From: Undaria pinnatifida
Taxonomy: Eukaryota > Sar > Phaeophyceae > Laminariales > Alariaceae
Length of the DNA stretch: 64,000 nucleotides
Assembly: GCA_012845835.1 (NCBI GenBank)
Contig: JABAKD010000003.1
Location: forward strand, 1,859,984-1,923,983
Reading direction: 5' to 3'
Shown: in pieces, positions 21,207-32,700 of the stretch
How the letters are laid out: each line of letters starts with the position of its first letter
Position numbering within the stretch: the stretch's first letter is position 1
Position numbers and translations under genes: made by a program
Notes under the pieces: generated by a model
Told to the model about the DNA's origin: nothing
Database searches by the model: none
The model's input: the letters and a program-made list of their open reading frames with translations, nothing else

Positions 21207-21539
21207 TAAACGTGAGACGCGTGATACGATAGAGGTGTTAAGGTATACTTTTTTTTTTGTCTTTTTTTCTTCTGAATGACGGGCCTCCTTAACCCAGCAT
21301 CGTTGGAATGGATTAGCTTTTTTGTTAATCTGGCGCTTTCGTATACCTAGGTCATGGGCTCGTGTCATCGGGTTGCGCTTTCGGTTTACTCCAAATCAAA
21401 GTGTGGTTGAGGTTCACAGCTCCTCAAGCAGCCATCATTAGAAGGAAAAACATGGTTTGCCTCTATCGTATCATGTGTCTTGACCCCGTCCCTCCCGTCA
21501 TATTCCTTCCTCCGTGAATTTGACGTTTACAAATTGTTG

Positions 21540-24290
21540 TGACGAATAAACGCCATGTTTCTAGGACAACACCCTCGTTAGATATGTATAGCTGGGCGCA
21601 ACAGGGGAAACATTATCTGGTAACCTAACCTGAACCCCCTGCCCCCCCGTATATACATATATATGTACATGCTACTACTTTTGGTTTGAACTTGCATTTT
21701 GTCATGCTTAGTAAGGCGACACTCGCATATACCTGGTACGTACAGTAGAAGCAAGGAAGAAAACTGCAGTTCTGTTCATATCCTCGTACTAACGCCCTTT
21801 CTCCTTCCTCCCATGTTTCTTCCTCCAAATTTTTCTTTTGAAGTGTTATCGCTTTAACACATTTAACACCGCCGTGTTTGTAGAAAACAATATCGGTAGG
21901 TCCGTCTTATGAGCCTTCTAACAGGAGCGCGCAATAGTACAAACAAGTGCAATAATCGGCATTTTTTTTCCTTGAAGTCACAAAGTGGTTGATTGAGCCA
22001 ACCTTAGTCCATTTCCCCCCCCTTGGACATTTCTCCGTCACATTGCCACTTCATGTTCTAACGTTTTTCTCGACTTCGTTTGTAGGGCGAATCTATAAGT
22101 GGAAAGATATCCAGACGGACGAAAAAAGTGTAAATCCTTAGTTCTAATAACCAACCCCCGTGTGTGGTCGGGACACATTCGACGATAAAGGTGCATCCTT
22201 TTTTTTCCTTAATACTACTCCTCGCTTGAGTATATCTGTATCTTTCTTAACTCAAAACTGGTTGAGTACCCTGAAGTTGCAACCCGATTATTACCAAAAT
22301 CATGGTCTAGGCACACGACGAGAGCCAAGAAAAAAAAAGGCCTATTATTTTTTTTTGTTCCGACAATTTTAAGGAGCCCCGTCATTCAGAAATCATTTTC
22401 GCCAAAAAAAGGTATACCTCTATATCGTAGCACGGGTCTCGTACGATTACGGCCGTGCATTATGTGAGTGCACCCCGCCTCCGCCCCCCTCTCTGGTCCG
22501 TGAAAATACGACGTGTTCCGTCCCGACTTTGCAGGAGTGCGAGGGTATAAACGGTATGAAGACAACGGCCATGCATGATGTGATTGCACCCCCCGCCCCC
22601 CCCCCCCCCGAGCCGTCCGAACGTCTTTCTCCGTAAAAGAAACGATTCAAAGTGTAACGCCGTTTTTTTTTTATTATCACTAGATAGACTGTAGACGGAA
22701 ACAAGGGGATGGGGGTACACGTAGCAGCTCTGTAAACCTTAGCCCCCCACCCCCCGCACTTGAATTTTACCACCTGAAAAGTTGCTGTTTTTTAGTTTTT
22801 GTGCTTCTACGCCTTGTTTCTGAGACGAAGCTCTCAAAAGCATATGTAGACGGAAGCGAGGAAAAAAAACGCTGTGCCATCCTTATCCCCCCCCTCTTCC
22901 TGCAATTCGTCCTTGTTTCTGTAGAACTGTGGGTTTTTAGCTATAACGTGTTAACGCAATATCTGTGGGACGACACTCTCGTTAGTAACGAAAAAAAAGT
23001 CCGGTAGGTTAACCTTATGTTCCCCCCCCCCCCCCTGAAAGCCTTCCTCTCTGTGTGAAACTTCCTTTGGTTAGATCAAACCTTTTAATCACTATAGTTG
23101 TGGAGTGACACTCTCGGTAAACGCGTAGATGGAAGAACGCAAGATAAGCACAGATTTGGTTCACCCCCCCCCCCCCCCAAATTTTGTTTACTCTGTCGAG
23201 TCGCCGTTTTTGAGTGTTTCCGTTTCAGCGCCATATTTATTATTAGATGGATATATCAGAAGACGCATAGATGGGAAAGCTTGCTGTGGTAACTCTGTAA
23301 CCGGTCTCCCTTTTTTTTGTTTATTTTCAAAAATGAGTCGTGCTACGGTAGCCCTCCCGACTTTTCTTTAACGAAATCGCCGGCTTTGAAAGCAACTCCG
23401 GGCCGTACCTCCTGCACAGCGGTGCCCCTTGCCCCCCCGACGTCATCGTTCGACCGTCCTTCGCAAACAAGAAAATATGTTATGATTTCATTTTTCATAG
23501 CATCTTTCCTCGTGCTGAGCAGCCATGAAACGTTCGTTAAAGAAAATTGCTTGCTCTGGGGGGCGCTATCGTAGAATCAGTCGAATGCGTTGCTTAGTAT
23601 CAATCTTTTTGAACCATGCTTGTAGGATGACACTCTCAGTAGACATACAGACAGAAATAAGGGGGAAATATCTGATCTGTTGACCCAACCTTGACCCTTT
23701 TGGTAAAGCAAAGAAATCCCACACTAATTACAAGTAATTTGTCCCTAAAACCGAGGGGGCAGTTCTCAAGGATTAACTTCCCCTCCAACGCCACTTTTCT
23801 TCCCCTCTCTGTAAGCATGTTCTTTTTCTAGTCTAAACCATTTTAACACCATGTTTTTTTTGTGGGATGGCACTCTCAGTAGATGTACAAGTATAAAACT
23901 GGACACAATGGGAAAAACGTGAAAAAGAAAAACTTCACTCACATTACTTACAGTAAGTCGGCAAGTCGACTGACCATCAGATCCTCACCTTCACCTACTC
24001 CCCTTGCATATCTTTCTCTATCAAATCGTATTTTCTTGTTAGTTCTAACTTTTTAGAAGCCACGTCTATTGGACAACACTCTCAGTAGCGATGCTGTACA
24101 TACGGAAGCAAAGAAGAAGAAAACCTGCTGTGCTAACTCTGCGCCTTTAACCCCCCTCTGTGTTTCTTCCTATCGTTGCAAAACTGTCTTTTTTTATGGT
24201 TTAATAAAAGCTGTCGAATTCAGTTTAAACCTTTTCACACCATGTTTGTAGGATGGCATTCTCAAGTTGAAATCATACGGTAGACGGAAG
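21540..24290 (+). repeat. Degenerate tandem satellite in the 3.9-kb interval before the Gly-rich exon (unit 1)
   Basis: The phrase GTAGGATGACACTCTCAGTA followed by a GTACAGACGGAAGCAAGGA-like word recurs at about 21562, 21713, 22830, 22970, 23100, 23624, 23865, 24068 and 24248. Between copies lie C-rich runs (AACCCCCC...) and TTTAACACCATGTTT. Spacing is mostly 130-250 bp. One MITE is embedded. No coding frame is convincing. Confidence 0.6.
23335..23582 (+). mobile_element. MITE locus b (unit 1)
   Basis: Same family in the opposite orientation, 248 bp, from GAGTCGTGCTACGGTAGC to GCTATCGTAGAATCAGTC. Flanks AAAT and GAAT are an imperfect 4-bp duplication. It interrupts the degenerate satellite array. 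Confidence 0.78.
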
Positions 24291-24396
24291 CAATGAAGAA
24301 ACAAAAATACTATGTTCACCGTGATCTCTCCACCCCGCAAATATTTTCGTCGTTGCAAATGTCGTTTATCCTCACCCCCCCCTCCCCCCTTCCCAG

Positions 24397-26628
24397 CGCT
24401 GCTGGGACGTGGCCGACCTGGAAAGGGGTTTCTCGACCCCGGGAGGCGACATATGTGCCTTGGCCCAGCCAACTTCTACCGCTGCCGCCGCCGCTATTGG
24501 CGGTACGCCTACCTATGCTTCCGCTGCTGCGGCGTCTTGCGACACCGCAGACGGGGTTGGAAGTGGAAGTGGTGGTAGTGGAGGTGACTGTGGCGTCATC
24601 AGAAGGTACGCGGAAGACGTCACTGGTTGCGCTCGTGCTCTCGCCAAGACGGAACCGGGGCAAGCGATTGGGTGCCAAATCATTGCCCCGATCCCGCGAC
24701 GCCCTCTCCCCGTGTACTGGCAGAGCGTAATCAGCTCTGAGGGGAGTTACCCATACCCAGGCGGCGATGCGGCGGGCACCACCCAACCGCCGCGGCTGCC
24801 AAATCCTGACGCAGTCATCTCTGCCTTCGCTGTTGCGCAGTCTCTTGATGCCGCAGCTGGAGTTGAAGGCGGTGGTGGTGGTGGTGGTGGTGGTGTTGGT
24901 GGTGGTGGTGTTGGTGGTGGTGGTGTTGGTGGTTGTGGTGGTGCCGGCTACGGCAGTGGGATCGCTGCTTGTTCTCGCGTTCCGCGACAAGCCGTTACCG
25001 GCACGGAAATCATTGCCCCAGTGCCGCAACGTCCCGTCCCCCAACACTTGCGAAACCTTCTCGGCCTGGATGGGAGTAACCCGTACCCGGTCGGTGGCAC
25101 GGCGGGCATCGCCAAGCCGCCGCCGCTGCCCCCCGCGTCCGCCGTTGCGGCTGCTTTCGCTGTTGAGGGGACCTGCAATATTTCAGGTGGAGTCGGGGGC
25201 GATGGTGGTGGTGATGGCGGTGGTGATGGTGGTGGTGGTGATAGTGGTGGTGGTGGTGGTGGTGGCGGCTGTAGCGTTATCAGAGGGTACGCCGAGGAGG
25301 TAACTGGATGCGCTCGTGCCCCCGCCGAGACGGGACCGGGACAAGCGGTTGGATGCCAGATAATTGCCCCCATCCCGCGACGCCCTCTTCCCGTGTACTG
25401 GCAAAACGAAATCAACTCTGAGGCGTGCTTCCCTTACCCGGGCCGCGAGGCGGCGGGCACCACCCAACCGCCGCCGCTGCCCACTGCTGATGCAGTTATT
25501 TCTGCTTTCGCTATTCCTGGGCCTGTTGATACCGCAGCTGGAGTCGGAGGCGGTGATGGTGTTGGCGATGGCGATGTTGTTGGTGCTTCCGGCTACGACA
25601 GTGGGATCGCTGCTTGCGTTCGCGTTCCCGCCGACATGGGGCCGAGACAAGCCGTTACCAGCACGGAAATCATTGCACCCGTGCCACGACGCCCCCTCCC
25701 TCAGCACTTGCGAAACGTTATTGATCTGAATGGAAGCAACCCGAACCCGGGCGGCAACATAGCGGACATTGTCCAGCCGCCTCCGCTGCCCTCTTATTCA
25801 GCCGTTGCCGCTGCTTTTGCCTTTAAGTGGCCCCACGATACTTCAGCTGGAGCCAAAGGCAATGGTGGTGGCGGTGTTGACGCTGGCGGTGTTGGGGATG
25901 GTGGTGGGGGTGGTGGTGGTAGTCGTGGTGGTAGTGGTGGTGGTGGTGGTACTTCTGTGCGTGGCGTTATAGGTGGCGGTGGTGGTGGCTCCTGCAAGAG
26001 TGGTGGTAACGGCAGTGGCGGTGGCGTTGGTGGCGTTGGTGGCGGTGCCTGCGTTGGGGGTAGCGGCGGTGGTGGCGGTGGCGGTATCAACTCTGGATTC
26101 GAGCAAGCTCGCGCACGTACGCCGCCGGGGTTTGACGGCGTAGCCTTGACTCCTTTCACCATGGCGGGACCCGGAGAAGGCGGAGACGAACGACGCGTTC
26201 AGGAGCCCCTCTTCTCTCTCCCTGTCACGGAGGCTATGCGCAACACCCCAAGAGAGAGAGTTCCGGCCGTGCGTCGAACTGACAGCAGCTACCTCGCCCG
26301 GAGGCGCGGTGTCGCGCACACGAGGGTAGAAGCCCAAGCCTGTCAGAGGGTGCGGGTTCAGCGTCTATGGTTAGAGGTCCAGCGTGGGAGGGTGATGCTG
26401 GAGCGGCAGGATGGTCGACTGCAGCGTCAGAAGGTGCTGATGCAGCATCGCGGTCGTGAGCTTCAACGCCAGCGTCAGCTTGAGGAGGCGCAAGCGACAG
26501 AGTCGTTGGTGTTTTGGGACTCTGGAGGGCTGCTGAAGCCTGTAGTTCAGACGTTTAGTTCCACTGCAGCAGACACGTGGCGTGTTGCTCGCGCCGCGGT
26601 GGTCTCACCCGGGCTTAGCCGTGGGTAG
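24397..26628 (+). CDS. Gly-rich protein with four alternating IIAPxPxRPxP modules, terminal exon (unit 1)
   Basis: The exon begins after a C-rich pyrimidine tract (CCCCCTTCCCAG) with RCWDVADLERGFSTPGGD, phase 0, and ends at TAG (743 codons). It holds four modules separated by Gly tracts. Type A has VIRRYAEDVTGCARA, then QIIAPIPRRPLPVYWQ; type B has SGIAACxRVPADxGPRQAV, then EIIAPVPxRPxPQHLRN. The order is A-B-A-B. All share a following GSxPxPGG...QPPxLP...AVxxAFA segment. The C-terminal 190 residues are Arg/Gln-rich with probable coiled coil (RLWLEVQRGRVMLERQDGR). In this copy module B1 lacks the five residues ADTGP present in unit 2. No known domain is recognised. Phase 0 allows a join to the cyclin exon donor at 20457, giving one protein; a separate gene is equally possible. 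Confidence 0.6.
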   Translation, partial: RCWDVADLERGFSTPGGDICALAQPTSTAAAAAIGGTPTYASAAAASCDTADGVGSGSGGSGGDCGVIRRYAEDVTGCARALAKTEPGQAIGCQIIAPIPRRPLPVYWQSVISSEGSYPYPGGDAAGTTQPPRLPNPDAVISAFAVAQSLDAAAGVEGGGGGGGGGVGGGGVGGGGVGGCGGAGYGSGIAACSRVPRQAVTGTEIIAPVPQRPVPQHLRNLLGLDGSNPYPVGGTAGIAKPPPLPPASAVAAAFAVEGTCNISGGVGGDGGGDGGGDGGGGDSGGGGGGGGCSVIRGYAEEVTGCARAPAETGPGQAVGCQIIAPIPRRPLPVYWQNEINSEACFPYPGREAAGTTQPPPLPTADAVISAFAIPGPVDTAAGVGGGDGVGDGDVVGASGYDSGIAACVRVPADMGPRQAVTSTEIIAPVPRRPLPQHLRNVIDLNGSNPNPGGNIADIVQPPPLPSYSAVAAAFAFKWPHDTSAGAKGNGGGGVDAGGVGDGGGGGGGSRGGSGGGGGTSVRGVIGGGGGGSCKSGGNGSGGGVGGVGGGACVGGSGGGGGGGINSGFEQARARTPPGFDGVALTPFTMAGPGEGGDERRVQEPLFSLPVTEAMRNTPRERVPAVRRTDSSYLARRRGVAHTRVEAQACQRVRVQRLWLEVQRGRVMLERQDGRLQRQKVLMQHRGRELQRQRQLEEAQATESLVFWDSGGLLKPVVQTFSSTAADTWRVARAAVVSPGLSRG

Positions 26629-26689
26629 GATATTAGAGTTAGGGGGAAACGTGCGGAGATTGGCGGTGGAGGTTTGTGCTTTGTTTCCC

Positions 26690-26915
26690 GGTTATCTGGT
26701 CCGGTTATGTTCGATTCGGCTCAGTCCAGTTATGTGTGGATCGATTCGGATCTATTCGGTTCGGATCTGTTCGGTTCCTTTATTGCGCCGATTTAGATCG
26801 CATTCTTCCGACGTAGTAGATAATATTTTTCGATTTAGATCACATCGTTCCGATTCTGACAACTATATCCCGATCTAGGTGACATTATTCCGATTTAGCT
26901 CACATTTCCGAGAAG
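26690..26915 (+). repeat. Short degenerate minisatellites after the Gly-rich gene (unit 1)
   Basis: First GGTTMKGTTCGRTTCGG-like words, then four repeats of about 40 bp built on CGATTTAGATCRCATTNTTCCG. They lie in the probable 3' untranslated or flanking region. Copy at 51557-51783. Confidence 0.6.
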
Positions 26916-26928
26916 ACTTCTCGTCAGG

Positions 26929-28470
26929 AAATTGCCCTGGCTGAGAAATGAAGCAACCTGTTATGTTGTAACAGTATGACTAACAGTATTGTAGCGACAC
27001 CCGTTTGGTTTTTCCCTTCTCTCTTAACTGCGATTAACGCTGTTGGATGCGAAAACCCTTGTGTTTTTTTCTTGCCGTCGGGATATATTTGTCACCGTCT
27101 GTGTTGTTCTTCCAACAAACCGACCGACCGACCGACCGGCCCACGCGCAAAGAGAAATAGTCTAGTCTGTAATTATGCGGTCGATTCGCGATGGGCTGAA
27201 TTTCTGATTTCATGAGCACTCGTTTGTTTTTTTCGTGTGTGCTCCTCCCGCGCGCGCCTGCTTCCCGTATGGCCGGCATTAGTTATGCCGTTCGAATTCC
27301 GTAGATTCCTGGTGTTCTGCCTGCCTAATGCCATTCTGGGCCTATCAGTTTTTTTGCCATGCCATAGTCTTGGTGGTGCGATGTATAGTTACGTTAGTAC
27401 CGATCGAAGTTTAGGACGAGGAGCAGCAGCGGAGTCAAGTGGACGATCGTTCAGAGTATGTGTGTTTTTTTTATTTGTCTAGCGCGAAAACTCGAGCCCT
27501 TTGCCCGCCCGAGCCCCGTTAAAAGTTTGTTGCAACGACTATGGTTGGTTGAAACGATTTTTATCGCTTTATGTGGTTGCGTATGTGCGGTTTTGTGCAG
27601 TGGTGTGCGATTTTGCGTGTGGGTGAGTTTTTGATACGGACGGAGGGAGGAGAGACGCGGTCGACGCTCTTTCTACCTTTGGTTTGTTTTATGTGTCCTG
27701 CTGATTTATGTGCAGTAAGAATTTTACTAGAGTTGGATCTTTGTATTATACGTAGGTGTAAATGAAGTGATGCGGTGTGATGCGAACCCCCCGTTTAGTT
27801 TTGGGTGGGTTTGTGCCACCTCTGTGTCATCTGTCAATGGGTGGGTTTGAGTCAGCCACTGGCTGTGTATACTTTGTTTACATGAAGCTGCACTCGATCT
27901 GGTGGCGTTCGTTTCACCGTGTCATTACTGCACTAAAAACAAGCCCGTTACACTAACGACGGAATGGCTTAATTTCCTTTTTGTGTCCTGTGTTTTCGTT
28001 TGTTTCCTTTTATTTTCATTTACTTTTGGGTTTTGTTTGCAATTTGCTTTTTTATTCTGGTTTTTTTTCACCCCCCTCCCCCCCCCCCCGCCCCCCGATT
28101 TTTTGTAGTAGCTGTCACAGAACAGCACGTCTCCCACCCGCCCTCCGATTTCATAATCTTGGTTGATGGTAGTGATTGATCAAGGACTGTACCGGCTACT
28201 TGTTGATGCTGTTTGTAGCCAAAGACCGCACCACCAATATGGCGTGCGCAACGACTTTCGAGCGAATGATTTGCCAATCGTCACCCGCACATGATGCATT
28301 GCTGCGAATCTTGGCGTGGAGTCAAGAGAGGCCGGGGGAGGCTACGGCTGTGTTCGACAATCGGGACCACACTAGGCATATAGGTCTACGGACACGCCAA
28401 TAGTTTTGCCTGGCCCGACTCCACGCGTGTTGATTAGCCAGCATCTCTTGTACTACGTACGATGAAATGC
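26929..28470 (+). other. No supported gene between the Gly-rich gene and the GGT/GAT array (unit 1)
   Basis: Contains a (CCGA)n run near 27118, T-rich and C-rich runs near 27975-28095, and several short open frames conserved between units 1 and 2 with amino-acid changes (for example 27237-27482 and 28176-28403). None has a recognisable protein signature. Confidence 0.5.
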
Positions 28471-28479
28471 CAAATACTC

Positions 28480-28892
28480 TGGTGGTGGTGGTGGTGGTGG
28501 AGGTGATGGTGTACTGTAGGTGTTGTTGATGGTCTAGGTGTTGTTGTTGGCGTTAGTGGTGGTGATGGTGATGGTGATGGTGGTGTAGGTGTTATTGTTG
28601 TTGGCGTTAGTGTGGTGGTGGTAGGGATGGTGATCGTGGGGGAGGAGGTGGAGGTGGAGGGGGTGATGGTGATGGTGGTGGAGGTGGTGGTGGAGGTGGT
28701 GGAGGTGGTGGACGTGGTGGTGGTGGTGGTAGGGTGATGGTGATGCTGGTGGTGATGCTGGTGATGGTGATGGTGATGGTGATGGTGATGGTGATGGTGA
28801 AGTTTGTGATGGTGGTGGTTGGATGATGATGGTGGTGATCGTGATGATGATGGTCATGGTGGTGGTGGTGGTAGCGGTGGAGGTGGTGTCTA
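28480..28892 (+). repeat. GGT/GAT-rich minisatellite (unit 1)
   Basis: Mixed (GGTGAT)n, (GGTGGA)n and (GTT)n. The His/Thr and Pro frames on the minus strand are repeat translation. The unit 2 copy (53347-53768) differs by several small indels. Confidence 0.9.
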
Positions 28893-29700
28893 AAGGGATA
28901 CCAAACCCAGGTTTAAGCACGTTTAAAAAAGAAAGTGTACGGTACCTGGTGGTGGTGCACGTTGTGCTTTAATGTTTTGGAAGGGTCGGGGGACTTGATA
29001 TTGATTTTGGTGTTGGTAGTTTAGTTTACTTGAGGTATTGCTTACTCTGCTGTGTTGTTCTTGGCGCAAGTGTTGTTCCTTGTGCTTGCGCGTGTAGCTA
29101 GTGCTAGAAGTTGATAAAAAATACTATCGTTCCAAAAAGTGCTCAGAAGGTCAATCTTATGCCCACCTTCTATGTCGACGAAGCGGGGAGATCCTGTCCA
29201 CCCGTGAAGTGTCACTATGCCTCGCGTGTGGAGTACAACTCCTTGCATTGCAGTTCGAACCGACTCTCTTCCCCAGCAGCTCGGGCTGCTTCTGCTTCGT
29301 GCGGTCGACGCTATTAATCGTCAGCTATTTCCTACCTGCTTCCCCTCTGACATCCCAAAGGGGTGAACATGACATCTTGACATCTTGACAAGGCGCTAGG
29401 ATTGGAACTATTCTTGTCGAGACCCAAGCGATGCATGAGATTCGAAAATGATGTAATTGCTTGGTTTGCGCGAGCAAAGGCAGTGCTGTGGCGAGGCAGA
29501 ACCGTGCTGCTTGCATGGTCGGGATTCGAACAAATTTATCGGTCTTGCAAATTGTGGTCTTCTCGAGGCAGATCGGGGCGAATTCCATCTCCCTTGCGAC
29601 CGAGTGAATAATCCGCGCACAAACACTGATGAAACGGCACAGGGACCAGTTCTAACCTTGGGATAGGTCTCGGCCTTTTATCTTTGCTGCTGTGCTTGAG

Positions 29701-32700
29701 GTCTTGGCGCTAGTGATGCGATCTCCTTCCGGCTTCAACGCGCAGCCGTACGAATGCGCCGTGGTCGCATCTGAGGAAGCTAAGAAGAAGCTCAGCAAAG
29801 CGATGCTGGGTGCGAATCGAGAGAGGTGGGCTCAATCCTCTTTCTACTGCAAAATTATCCCACACCAAATCCAAGTAGTTTGTCTCAAAGTGGAGTTTGA
29901 GGTGTTAACCCCTTTCTTTAGAGCAGCACCCCCTCTCTTTTATTATTTTGGGGGGCGCAAAAGGCTTGGAGTCAGCGTAGAATAATTGTTGCAGTTGCCA
30001 AAGAGTCAAAAATGGTCAATGAAGGGTATATCGGCGTACATAGCGAGAAGTGCGATCTATTATATAGTCTGGGAAGAGCGTGTGTGCTCGGCGCGTGACG
30101 TACACCTCCTTGCGTCGCGCTTCGGACCCCCTCCCCCCCTCCCTAGCATCCCGGATTGCTTCGTGTGGCCGATGCTGTCGTCCTCATTTGTTTTTTGGAT
30201 TATTCGTGCGTCTGCAGCCCCGAAAGCATGAGTTAGACCAAAATTGTTGCGAGCGAACAAGCGGTGAAGCAATCAAGGGCGCCCGCTTGTTTTGTCGGTG
30301 CCCTAATATAAGTTTCAAACCAAGCCTGATTTCTGTGCTGCGTTCACCCAAAAATGGGCCCCCTGCTACCATCTCGGTTGTATCGTGGAAACCCCACTAG
30401 AAGTTCCAACCAGCCCTGACTTATGCACTGCGTGCACCGAAGATGGAAACGTGTGATACGATAGCGGTAGCGCTTTTAGTACGTATGCCTCACAGAGTCC
30501 CTGCATTGAGGACGTTCCAAAATCGTTGGAATACTATCGGTGTTTTCGTTGTATAGCTAGGTCATGGGACTACTGTTAATCGGGTTTCGTTTTGATTTAT
30601 TTAAATAGTGTCAAATACCTATTTTCGGGTAAGGTATTTCGAGGTCTTCAGGTGTATCTAGAGCTCCTCATGTGACGAGTCTCGGGAAATTTAGGTGCAT
30701 TCCTGCAGTCGCTTTCGTGTTAGCCCCCGTCACATCTCTCGGAGTATCGCTTGGTCGTCGCGCCTATGCTCGGCGTTTCCTTGCCCTCCGCGACGCTGCT
30801 GCTGCACCAGGGTGCTGGAAGCTGAAGCAACGGTGGTGTTCGCGTCTGACTTGAACAGCATGAAGAACGTAAAAAAGCTAACGTGAGCGTATGTATGTAT
30901 ATATATGTAAATAAAGGCATGCTACGACAGGAGAAGCACTTCTTGGCCACATTCTGGGTCCTCAACTGATGAAATGCTCAAACTTACCAATATAGACCTA
31001 CTCAGCAGCGGAAGTGCTCAAAACTCGTTTGAACACCGTTTGCGTTTTTCAATGCAATTCGTTATGCGCGTGGGCCATGGGATTGTCGGTCGGGTTTCAC
31101 TTTCGTTTTTGTCGCGTTTATTTTTTGGGCTAAGCTCCTCAAAGAAAGAGCCTCATATTTGTGGTGCATTCCTACAGGGGGGGAAGCTTGCCTATCGTCC
31201 CCTATATTGTCAGTGTGCCAGTTACAACCTAACTCGAGGCACAACAGTTACTCAAAGATGATACACTTAGCTACTTCAAGGTCGATCACCCGTAACACAT
31301 TACCAGATAGAACTTGGAACCCAAGCGGCATGCTGAGGCAGCTGATGCTCGACGAATCCATGACCGCTGGTCTGTGTGGCCGCTCTCCACCTCCCCGGTC
31401 AGAAGTCGATGTTCAGCTCGTAAATAACAAGCCCTTCTTCCTTACCTAAGAGCAAGATAATATTAACCGAAGCCAAGGAATGCTGGGCAAGAACCAACCC
31501 TGATTGATTGGGTGATGGTTATCGCCCCCCCCCAATCCCTGCTCCCCCCCTCCCCCCCTCCTTACTTCAGAAAGCTGACCGGAAAGGAAGGGTGGCCGGA
31601 AGGGTTCATACGCAAGGTGCCGCTTTATCTGTCGGTTTTTTCTACGGGACATGAACGATTGTTTCGACTGCCTCTTGTTGCGATTAAAAAAGCCTCACTC
31701 GCGATAGTTTCGAGGTTTGGGAAGGGCATGCCGGCCGTGGCGGGGGCGGAAACATGGGCTTTCAAGAACACCATGCTTGCCGTGCAGGTGAGGCTCACGG
31801 TTGACGCATGCTACTAACAGTGCGATACGGGTGCACTTAATTTTTCTGCTGCTCATCAATCGAGGAGTCCTATGCCTTGCCCAAAAATTGACTTGAGAAA
31901 GTATGAAAGTACAATCCGATGAACACCCTGATGGGCTAGGTGCATATCGCATATCAGCGACTATTTATTTCATAAAACGCAAAGACCGAATTGCCATGAT
32001 GTTGAATAGGTCTTCGGTTGAGACTGATTCTGCGATCGCCCTCCTCCAAAATCGGCGATTTTATTTAACAATGTTTCCCGCTTGCTCGACACGAGGAAGG
32101 ATGTTATGAAAAAGAAGATTTCCGTGTTTTTGGTTGTTTTGCACAGGACTATCGAACGGTGACGTCGAGGTGGCAAGGGGCACCGCAATTTCAGGAGATA
32201 CGGCTTGGAGCCGGTTTCAAAACCGGCGATTTCGTTAAAGAAAAGTTGGGGGGGGTACCGTAGAGCGACTCTTGAGTAGCCCCGTCAATCAGATATATAT
32301 ATATGTCGGCCAACACGTGTTACAAGTAGCCCTATCGGGTAACGCATTGGTTCCACTCATCGTATTTTGCTTGCAGGGGGTGGTTGGTGTTCGCTCGATT
32401 TGTTTGACTGTGAGTTGGCTGGCTATAATATTAGTAAATCACTGGTTACTTGTTGGTTGGGCGCTGCAGTTAGTTGCGTGCGGTAATTTTACGTTGTGCT
32501 GTTTTTTGTTGCACCTCATTGGCGATCTGTGGGTCGGTGTGTTTATGATTGAACACTAAGTCAGTTAGATGGCTTTTACCTCGCCGCCCAAGTACTAAAT
32601 ATTAATAGAGTAGTAACTTAAGTCAATCTAGCCCAACCAACTCACAGCGCCACCCTTAGCTAGTCGTCCAACCAACTAACAGCCCTGCTGACTTCATGCT

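Larger units (their letters stand above)
3931..29133 (+). repeat. Tandem segmental duplication, unit 1 (25.2 kb)
   Basis: Collinear with 29134-54010. Anchors include the nitroreductase exons, the cyclin-like exon (19285 with 44188) and the Gly-rich exon (24397 with 49268). Similarity starts abruptly at the AAAAAGTGCTC word at 3931; before it, unit 1 has unique sequence. Unit-specific features are the TIR element with expanded TATG arrays (about 1.4 kb extra) and a shorter 325-bp tandem array (about 1.05 kb less than unit 2). The boundary was placed by eye. Confidence 0.92.

Noticed and set aside
24316-26337. Minus-strand open frames of 120-244 codons (Thr- or Pro-rich)
   Set aside because: Antisense of GGT/GGC tracts in the Gly-rich exon.
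28534-28920. His/Thr/Ser-rich minus-strand protein
   Set aside because: Translation of the GGT/GAT minisatellite, with indels between units that break the frame.
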